Assembly: GCF_035046485.1 (NCBI RefSeq) | Contig: NC_085138.1 | Location: forward strand, 448,609,204 to 448,673,203 | DNA from: Aedes albopictus | Lineage: Eukaryota; Arthropoda; Insecta; Diptera; Culicidae | Length of the DNA: 64,000 nucleotides | Direction: 5' to 3' | In this document: piece by piece, positions 55,271-64,000 of the stretch | How the letters are laid out: each line of letters opens with the position of its first letter | How positions within the stretch are numbered: position 1 is the first letter of the stretch | Notes under the pieces: generated by a model | Told to the model about the DNA's origin: nothing | The model's database searches: none | The model's input: only the letters and a program-made list of their open reading frames with translations | Position numbers and translations under genes: made by a program

Positions 55271-56690
55271 CATAAAAGGGCAAAATGGGTAAAATGGGAC
55301 GTTTCCCGTTTTCCGACCTTCTTCCACTGTGTTCCATATCCCTAAATATGATGCTAATTATCTGATGTTGTGTGAAAACTTCCAACAAATCATCTTAAAA
55401 TCCAAATTTACATGAAAAAAAAAAGTTTTAAGGCATGTTTTGACTGTTTTTAGTGAAAAGTATCATAAAAATGATCGAATAATTTATTCAGGACACATTC
55501 AGACAATAAAAAAAACATCTACAAAAGCATGCCAAAAGATTCAAAATTGGGCAAGCGGTTTATCGGGCACTAATGATATTTTTTTAGTAAAAAAAAGAAA
55601 AGAAAATTTAAAAAACGCAAGTTTATTCGAACAATTTAAATTGGTTTTAAAGAGATTCATAAAAAAAAAGATAGAAAATCGGTTGAAAATTAAAAAAAAG
55701 TTATGACACCTAAAGTGAAAGCACCTTTTTATTACTCGAAAATTTAACTTTGATGCGTTTGCGTCACCTCTAAATTTTAATACTTTTGGCTCAAACTCAG
55801 AGGTTTCTCCTTTTATGTCATTTGAATCCAGAACAGCTCACGAATTCCAGGTTTTCAACAAACTTTCAAAATTAGCCGGAGCCTACTGTGCATGTGTAGA
55901 TTAGACTAGTTAAGAGTACATTAGACCTGCAAATATATTTGGCAGTGTAGTCCGACATTTATCCAAGGTTGCCATGATTCACATTGTGTTGGTCATTTGT
56001 TGGGCTTGTTTGGCCAAATATTTGTCTTAAATGGACCCTTAGGAAAATTAGGTTAAAATTTAAACCTACCATTCCAAAATGTGTGAAACTGGCAACACCA
56101 CTGTCAGTGGAGTCAAACCTACATTGTCGAGATATACCATGGTCGTTTTATGTTTTTATTCAGTATGTCAAGCATAATGTTTATGGAACCAACTGTCTCA
56201 CACAAACATCGACGCTCAACGGCAGAGACCCCACTCTATGCTGAACGATGTTGTATATTTCATATTTGCCTCTGCCAGTCTCGGTTGTTGGTGGCGAGAT
56301 TGTAGATATGACGATGAAACACAACCACCACCACGACGTGGTTCGCTTTGAATCATGATGGAACCCTCCTTTATTCCTATACGTGCGCATATAGACGAAA
56401 GGGACCTTCCAGTGTATGTTGGTTCATGTTTCGTTCGTAGAATAATTTTGACTGCGAAAAAGAGGGTACATGTTGTGTTTTGGGAGTGTTTTCTTCGAAG
56501 GACGATTTTTCACTTTTCCACCATCGATTGGGTCCCAAAAAATGTCCCCAAGTGCGCGAGAACTCGGTCGGAGTAACGGTTTGGTGTTGTTCGTTTGTTA
56601 AGGTGCGTTCGAAAGCGACAATTTCCATGTGGAAAATTTTGGGTCTTGGGCAGCTAATTTGTCCACATACAGCAATATACAGCAGCAGCA
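55271..56690. other. Intergenic / promoter-proximal DNA
   Basis: No gene was recognised. The left part has further GGGCAAAATGGG-type repeat sequence. The right part (56300 on) is less AT-rich and probably includes the promoter of the gene whose first coding exon is at 57492. Confidence 0.4.
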
Positions 56691-56700
56691 GTCAGTCGCA
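56691..56700 (+). promoter_or_regulatory. Candidate initiator (GTCAGTCGCA)
   Basis: TCAGTC matches the arthropod initiator with A+1 at 56694. No TATA box was seen 30 bp upstream, so it would be TATA-less. This would give a ~800 nt 5' leader. Motif only. Confidence 0.3.
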
Positions 56701-57491
56701 GAGGAAAAGTTTCGTTCATTTTTTGTTCTGCCTATCTCCCGTTTGAATGCAGTGAGAAGAATCGATTGGGATGGTGCGGTGGAAGTGCGACGGTTTGGGC
56801 AAGTGTGATGGAAAAAGGGCAAATGTTGTTCAGCAGAAGCATATTGTTGGGGTGTCTTTTCACTAGATAGTTTTTTCCATCGGTGTGTATCAATTCTAAA
56901 TTCAGTTTCCGTGCGACGAGATGGTGTGAGAAAAAATGGTGAAAAGTTTGAAGAGCTGACGGGCAGATTTTCCTGGATAAAATTTTGTCTACTTTTTGGC
57001 AGCCCGTCCATTTGTTGGATTTTCCAATGTGTCTCCACTGTGAATCTTTCCTTGAACCCTTTTCCCCGATTGTGATGCGTGTGACTATTTTCCGGGTGTT
57101 TCAATCGATACGACTCTTCACGTTTTTGGCTAATTATGGCGAATGATCGACAAAAAATGGTAAAAAGCTATTGCTTTTGAATCAAAAAGTGCACAAAGTG
57201 GAAACGAAAATCATCCAAGAAGAAGAAAAAGAAAAATCCCCCATTCACACCCTATAGTAGGTTGAAGAAAAAAAAACGAATGAAAAGTTTACAAAAAAAA
57301 TCCAGTATCCTACATATCTCAAGTGAAAACAAAAAATATAGTGAAAGCGATAAAGCAGGAAGAAAAAAATAGGCGAAACCAGTGCATTTCCTCGACTGAA
57401 AAGTAAAACACATTCAAGGAGAAAAAGCCGGAGCAGTACAATACCATTTAGTACAACAAGCGAACACCAGCAACAACAACAAAAGGGAAAT

Positions 57492-57570
57492 ATGGATCAA
57501 TGTTCGAGCCTGCTGGTGTCTGCCCTGTTCAGCACAATTATCCTCAGCGGTTTATATAATCCAGTCGAAG
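57492..57570 (+). CDS. First coding exon of an unidentified secreted or membrane protein
   Basis: ATG in the context AAATATGG opens 26 codons plus one base, MDQCSSLLVSALFSTIILSG then LYNPVE, ending GAAG|GTAATG. The hydrophobic stretch LLVSALFSTIILSGLY is a good signal peptide and the donor is strong. The upstream ~300 bp are A-rich with GTGAAA and AACAACAAC patterns typical of insect 5' leaders. The next exon must be outside the window, so the mature protein cannot be identified. Neuronal receptor genes often have such lone signal-peptide exons followed by large introns, but nothing here proves that. Confidence 0.65.
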
Positions 57571-59411
57571 GTAATGAAACTATGAAGGGAGTAGACATTT
57601 CCCACAAATTTCAAAGCCCACCATCGCCGCCGCATCGACATCGACTCTGACAACTCGGAAAACCTGACTTTGTTTGCGCTTCGGTTGGCCTGAGGGGGGA
57701 ACAATTTGGCAAGAGCTCATTTCCGCGAAAGCCGCCGTCGATCGTCTCAGCTCGCAACACGGCAAATTTTCCGCCCAATGACTCCCGTCCGGAGTGAAAG
57801 GGGGGATTTCAAGCGAGCGAGATGTGGGGTGCACATAAGTAGTGGGTACACACAGCCTCAGTGAGCCGGAGAGCGCCGAAAATCGATATTTTATCGGTGT
57901 GCTTTGAAAATGTATGACAAAACAAAAAAAAAAAAAGGACAAAAACGAGGCATGAATTAAGTCGAAAAGCAGTGCAAAAAGAATTCTTCTATGGAAGACA
58001 ATGTTTCGTTGATTTTGGTGGGTGGGGGAGATGATGAGATTCAATGAATGTACCTGAACGCCTTATCTGGCATGTTCATTGGCTCTTCAGATGAAAGACT
58101 AAGTAGGATGATGTTTTCTACTTCGAAGATGTTTATTTTTTACTTTTTACGTTAATTAACAACTAATTTCTAATGCTTATTCTACTTTCTGTCTTACCTA
58201 CTAATCTAAAGTATTCTTGTTCCGCATATATGTATCATCTTTTACTAGTTTTTTTGTGTATTTTAACTTATTGCTAATTCTACACTTACATATGTACCAG
58301 GTATCAGGAAATGTTATTAAAAAGATGATGAATCTTATTTTTTGCATCATTGTTAAACAATACCACAGTGGCGTACTTGTAATTATTTGGTAGTCAGAAG
58401 CGGAACAATGTGTCAATAATTTGTGGATTTTGTTGCTACACCCGAATAAAAAATACAGTAGAAAAACCGAACGTTGCATTGTAACAGTACTATTTAGAAC
58501 CATATTTGTATAATAGACAACATTGTAAAAATAAAAATACAAAAACAATAAGATGTAATGTAGACACCATACAGTGAATTGTAAATAAGATTTTTACAAT
58601 ATATTAACAGGTTGTTAAGTATCGTAACAATGCAAAAAAAATATTTTTCTCCATATATATATTTTTGTAAAACCATACATTTTATCGTAAATGAATTGTA
58701 CTAAACACTGATACGTGGGTTTGAATATACCGTACATTGTATGGTACATGTTTGGTTTCAAACAATTTTATTGTACCATAAATATACTGTTTTTAATTGT
58801 AATTCCACTACCGGCTATACATTTAATCAAATGGTTTTGAAATGGTTCATCTCTGTTATGTTGTATCATTTTACATTACATAAGCCATATAATGTCATAT
58901 TATCTTGTCATTTTGCTCCTGTTAATGGCACTCAGGCTTTCTAGCCAAACGAACCTGAAAATAATGTTAAATAGAACTAGCTTTGATAGTGCGTAGTGCA
59001 ACATTACAATGTGCTTTGGCAATTCTCCAGAGCGTCTTGGATAACCCGTCATACCCGTCGTAGGATCGTCCACCTGAGGAGTCTCTGATTGCATTAACAG
59101 TTGAAGCTTAGGCTCCCATGCCCCACCAGTCAGATAACCGGGTTTTGCAAACTAAGCATTATTTGTGGCAACACTTTGAGCGGCATGATGGAACTATGCC
59201 GAGCGCGCTAAAGTGTTAGACCACTAATGTAGTTGCATGAAGTTGGTGACGAGGTACAAAGTATCATTACAGCGTGCTTAACCTTTATTGCAATATTGAG
59301 GCACCTGTTTAACTAAAGTTTGAAATACATAACAGCTCATGAGAAAACTGTCAGGTTCGATTCATAATATTATACAAGTTAGGTAAAAAAGCGAACCCGC
59401 AGACGAACCTA
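57571..59411 (+). other. Probable first intron of the 57492 gene, left part
   Basis: No exon was recognised. ACCGTACATTGTATGGTACATG at 58729 and similar ACTGTATGGT blocks (also near 60930) suggest a decayed repeat family. Otherwise plain AT-rich DNA. Confidence 0.45.
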
Positions 59412-60320
59412 TAGGGGAGACTGGGGAGACTTGATCCCTTTTTCTTAATTTACCTGAAACTTTAAGAAAATACATAAAACTAGATCCGATTTCGGTACAA
59501 AATGGCAGGTAAACATCTATTGCAAGTTAATACACAACAGAAGGCCTTTAAATTATTGTTAAAGTTTTCAAAACTGTGTTTTTATGGAGGGATGTCTTAT
59601 GATGTATTTTTCAAAAATGGGTGACACTTGATCCCCCTTTGAGCACATGGTTTATTTAAAGGGAAAATAATTCCAGAGTCTTCCTATTCATTTTCTTTTC
59701 GAGTATTCTTGCATTTTCGATGAATATGGAATGTTTGAAATTGTAAGATTTCCTTAAATTTTTAAGGATATGCCGTATTTTCAAAATGGGGAGACTTGAT
59801 CCCCCTTTTCTTGGTTTGTACTAAAGTTATAATTATCTGACACATTTTATCGTTGAATAGACTAGAATTCCAAGTAAATAGAGGCTTCCGAATAGAATTT
59901 GATTTTTCACATGTATAATGTGTGTGTAATCCAGGAGGGATCAAGTCTCCCCATGTCACTGTTGTGTATACTAAGCTGAATTAATTAAAATGTGTTAACA
60001 ACACCCTTATTTGGATAAATAAGTTTGAAAGTATTTTATTTAAACTATGTGCTGTGAAATTTTGACTCGATTTGGTTCAATTTTCACAAAGTTATTGAGA
60101 TTTTTCGGAATCACCTAAAAGATTTCTGAAGGACTAAAAACAAACCATCAGCGGTTAAAAAATAATGCAATGTACAATCGAAATCACTTGTAGCCAAAAC
60201 ATAGTCGTTTGTCCAGGAGTAGTTTTGGAAAAATTATGCTAGAAGAAAAATGTTTTTGATTCCGAGCAAATATGGGGGGAACAAGTCTCCCCAGGGATCA
60301 AGTCTCCTCAGTCTCCCCTA
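59412..60320. mobile_element. ~909 bp TIR element with GGGGAGACT termini
   Basis: TAGGGGAGACTGGGGAGACT at the left end and TAGGGGAGACTGAGGAGACT as the inverse of the right end form 27 bp termini with one mismatch. TA is the likely duplicated target. The motif GACTTGATCCC recurs inside in both orientations (59635, 59790, 59945, 60290), suggesting repeated internal ends. Non-coding. Confidence 0.75.
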
Positions 60321-61270
60321 TTAGAAGTCGTTTTAATGTCCATTCCAGTCCATATGTTACAGATGGCTCTACATCAAAGATAAATTTCGTGAATCGCGTT
60401 TGATTCGGTTGTGATCGAAGGCAAGTTCACATGAGAGAAGGGGAGAAAACTCCTCTAAATGCAAATACAGAAATAATAGTGTTGAACTCATCCACTGATT
60501 TTCGGTGAATAACTGATCTGCGTCTTTCCGGGTTGACCAACATTTGTATTCCTCTCATCGCACTCTACATACCTCTAGCTCGCCATATCTCTTGGATCTG
60601 CAGTCCTTAGCACACCTGGTTTTCCATTTATTTGAACATTTGATTGACTTTAAATTGATGTCTCAACTTATTCACTTTTTCCTCTTTCCTTTCCTATGCA
60701 TTAAAAAAGTCACGAGCATCAACAAAACAAAGCACGGAAAAAAAATAAAGCTGAATAAATAATTAAAAATGCATGGAAAAATAATATTTAGGAATAGTGA
60801 ATGGTTCAAACGTAAGAAAAACAGTATAATATATTGATACATAATGATCGGATGTAAATGTATAGTAACTACAATGTGCAAAACTTTTAGTGAACCATTC
60901 CATTACAATACACTTTATTGTAGCTGGTACACTGTATGGTGCAGGAATAGTTTTCACCAAACACCCTAAGGTTAGTTTTTATCCGGGCAGTGTCCGTCCG
61001 ATTTTTGTACGGGGCTCGATTTTCAGAATCAGACTCCTTTAACATTGTTCTGCAACTCTTAATTCTATTCTATTCCATTCTAGTGCTTATTGTACGCATA
61101 ACATTCCTAATTGACTTTTCATCACTTTTTAGTTAACGTTATGAATAACCTAAATGATTTTCAGTGTACTTCCAAAAAAAAACACTAATATTGTGAATTT
61201 TTATGTCAATGCCAAATAATGAGTGTTCCATATTGGAAGTACCCGCATTCAGTCCCATCATGGATTTGTG
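60321..61270. other. AT-rich intronic or intergenic DNA
   Basis: No coding or structural feature with clear ends was recognised. Confidence 0.4.
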
Positions 61271-61837
61271 TACCGTCGTTGGGGGTGAGAATGGGTCAAA
61301 AAATGCGTACTCCTACATTCATTGTTCAAAAACTTTTGCTGCTTTGCATGAAAAAGTCCTACGATCACTGGTATATGATCTTTGGTAATGCATGCACCAA
61401 TGGTGAAAAACATTGGATTTCGTTGATTTCCCTTAAAACTATAAGTGTATGAAAATTGACCCATTCTCACCCCTACGAGGGGGCGAGAATGGGTCAAGGG
61501 AACATAATTTGTTCCGCATTGACAACAAAACATTTTAATAAAGTTCTAGTCAAGGTTGATACTACTAACCAATAGTATAATATATTCTTAACCTATTCGC
61601 GAGCCTTAAAAGTGGTATTTTAGAGGCCTTATTTTCAAGCTTTTTTCGATGATTTATCAAAAATTAACTAATTGCTCTAGAAACCGATTTTTTTTGACAG
61701 GGATTGCTAACAACTACGAGAATGACACCATAAAATTTTTGATTCGATATTCACAATATTTGATGAGATATTTCAAAAAATGTTTTGACCCAATCTCGCC
61801 CATATGACCCATTGTACCTATACTCCCAACGACGGTA
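61271..61837. mobile_element. 567 bp TIR element with TACCGTCGTTGGG termini
   Basis: TACCGTCGTTGGGGGT at the left and TACCGTCGTTGGGAGT as the inverse of the right end, with a second inner pair on GAATGGGTCA/TGACCCATT. The target duplication is probably TA. GAGAATGGGTCAA recurs near 61290 and 61485. Non-coding. Confidence 0.7.
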
Positions 61838-62671
61838 CCCTGTAACACAGAACTGAACAATTTGTAGTAAACGTATTAGTACGGTTATGTATTGACGTGT
61901 AAATCAATCTGTGAAAGTTTCGAGATGATCTCGAGTTTTTCAAGCTACGGCGATATTTCAAAGTTTTACATGAAAACGAGTTTTCAAACTTCAAATGCTT
62001 TTCAATTGTGTAGTAGTGTTTGCACAATGCACAGCCAGTCAATACTTTTCAATAAAAGCATCCTGGAAATACCAATATGATACAAATATTCAAACCGCCT
62101 GGCCCACTGTGCAGACTAATTGATACAAAGGTAATGCAGAATGCTGAATACAACAAGCGAGATTTTTTCAATTTTCCGAATTTGATGATTGAAGAAATGA
62201 GGACAACCTACCAACTGTTTCGTTATCAGGGGAATGAGATTTGAAAACAATTCACACCGGCTTCAGCCAGAGGCTGCATATACTGAACACACTACTTACA
62301 CTAGACAACGGACAGCACAGAACACCCAGTGCCACAGTGGGAAAAATCGACCCAAAAAACGGATCTTTTAACGCCGCTGGTTTCGGTACGTGAAGTTGAC
62401 CATTTCTGACGTAAAAAAGTACGAGAAATCGATTGGTGCTAAATTCATTCACCGCACGGCACGGGAAGTGGTCCATTTTGCTCCATTTTGCCCTTTTTTC
62501 ATACAAAAAGAGAATAAACATGTGCTTTCAAACAACTAACACGACTGTAGATCATTGAAAATAGCTGCAGGTATAATTAGAGGTTAATAGAAATCATAAA
62601 CATATATGAAAGATCCTTTTAAATGCTTATATTGCCCCATATGCCCCAACAACTGCTGGAAATTGTGAATT
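61838..62671. other. AT-rich DNA next to the foldback element
   Basis: No feature with clear ends. The left boundary of the next foldback element may lie in this stretch, because its right arm runs off the window. Confidence 0.35.
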
Positions 62672-64000
62672 TTACATGATTATGAATGGATTTTTAATGT
62701 TACTGATTTGATTTTCTTTTTTTTTTGCATAAACAAAAAGCGCTAGATCTGTTATCACCAGAATCATCTTCAATAGTTGTCCAATTTGCCCCATTTTGCC
62801 CTATTATCATAGAAAATTGAGATTTAAAATGCATTTATAAGAAACAGATACTGTAATGGAACGTTGAAATTAGTTTTAGTTGCAATATGAAGCTAACAGC
62901 TAACAGCGCATAAATGAAAGATATTTTCCCTATTTTGCCCTACATGCCCCTAAAACTGCTGGATGATAACATTTTTTCTATTATTTTGTAATGTCACTGG
63001 TTGCAATCCATGAAATCCTAGATCATTTTTTATATATACAAATACGGTTTATCGATAAGGTTTAGAATCATTCACGGGAGGGTACAAATAGCTGTCCATT
63101 TTACCCCAATTTGCCCTGATTTGTTGTCGCCTCATGAATGAATTGATTTCCCCCATTTGCTTGTGTCCAAACCGATGAACTTTTGTTACTGAAACCAATG
63201 TAATCGAAAGGACAGTTAAAACATATGATTTTGTTGGGGAATACAGGGTATAATAAGCATTAACCCTAATCTTAATTTGTGGCAAATATGAACACAACTG
63301 ATTAAATGGGGCATCTTAAATATATATAATTTTCTTTGAGACGCCTCATTTAATCAGTTTAGCGCATATTTGACATATTTTATAAAATGCTTATTATGCC
63401 CTTAGTTCCCCATCAAAAGCTTAAATTATAGAAAAATTCATATATATATGTATTTTTGATAAGATTGGTTTCAGTACCAATGCTAATAAGGAAAATTAAT
63501 TTATTCATTACTTGACAAAAAATCAGGGCAAATTGATTTATTCACTACATGACAAAATCAGGACAAATTGGGGTAAAATTGACAGCTATATATATATATA
63601 CCATTCCGAGAATAACTGTAGTATTAATCGGTAAACCGCATTTGTATGCATCCAAAATGACCCAGGGCTTCATGTTTTGCATCCAGCGACATTACATAAT
63701 CATACAAAATATGTTATTATCCAGCAGTTTTAGGGGCATGTAGGGTAAAATAGGGAAAATATCTTTCATATATACGCATGATAACTGTTAGCTTCCTATT
63801 GCACCTAAAACTAATTTCAACGTTCCATAGCAGTATTTGTTTTTCATAAAAACATTATAAATCTCATTTTTTCATGAAATAGGGCAAAATGGGGCAAATT
63901 GGACAACTCCCGAAGATTATTTTGATGATAAACGATCTACCGCTTTTTGTTTATGCCAAACAAATCAACTTTAAGTCAGTAACATTAAAAATCTATTCAT
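62672..64000. mobile_element. Large foldback element, arms >650 bp, cut by the window end
   Basis: The left arm (62672 to about 63320) and right arm (about 63335 to 64000) are inverted copies around a centre near 63327. Examples are CCCTACATGCCCCTAAAACT (62939) against its inverse at 63724, and GTTACTGATTTGATTT (62699) against the inverse at 63965. Pairing continues to the last base, so the element extends further. TTTGCCC and TGCCCC motifs recur. It has no open frame of note. The termini and target duplication are not visible. Confidence 0.75.

Noticed and set aside
55440..55706. 88-codon Lys-rich + strand frame
   Set aside because: Composition-driven (AAA codons) in AT-rich repeat DNA; no recognised family.

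Overview
This window is nuclear DNA of a mosquito, most likely an Aedes-type culicine. The evidence is an insect ecdysone-response gene (E75) with insect-type splice sites, plus long intergenic stretches packed with LINE families, TIR elements and satellites of the kind that inflate Aedes genomes. Coding sequence is a small minority.

Layout. 1-14.8 kb holds the 3' part of the nuclear receptor gene E75 on the + strand. It comprises an alternative first coding exon for a short isoform without zinc fingers (3428-3491), a shared hinge exon (6069-6304), and one 2.2 kb exon with the whole ligand-binding domain and F-region (10316-12493), followed by a long A-rich 3' UTR. Zinc-finger exons of the other isoforms must lie left of the window. 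15-32 kb is a transposon graveyard: a degraded LINE, R1-type and I-type LINE fragments, a ~130 bp satellite with two 8-bp-TSD insertions, and a nested stack. In that stack an I-type LINE (A) carries a 2,022 bp TTAA-flanked element and a 2,970 bp RNase H LINE (B), and B sits between two 559 bp copies of A. 32.5-41.5 kb is a seven-exon minus-strand gene for a TMEM145/GPR180-family seven-helix protein (802 aa by my splice model), with a 5.9 kb intron full of small TIR elements. Just beyond it, also on the minus strand, is a 101-residue single-B-box protein (41760-42065). 44-50 kb holds a LINE with an intact endonuclease-RT frame, a (CAT)n tail and a target-site duplication. 50-64 kb holds two large foldback elements, further TIR elements, and the first coding exon (signal peptide) of an unidentified + strand gene at 57492-57570, which continues beyond the window.

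How parts relate. E75 and the TMEM145-like gene each assemble into one open frame with matching intron phases, so they look functional. Most of the rest is mobile DNA. Several insertions can be resolved to the base because they interrupt a known frame or a periodic array and carry exact duplications (TTAA, CTCTGCAT, CCCAAAAA, ATGCATAC, ACCCTCATT, CTTTCGCAT). The least ordinary items are the 559 bp duplication around LINE B, and TIR or foldback elements that enclose tRNA-like sequences. Family assignments come from reading the translations, not from searches.
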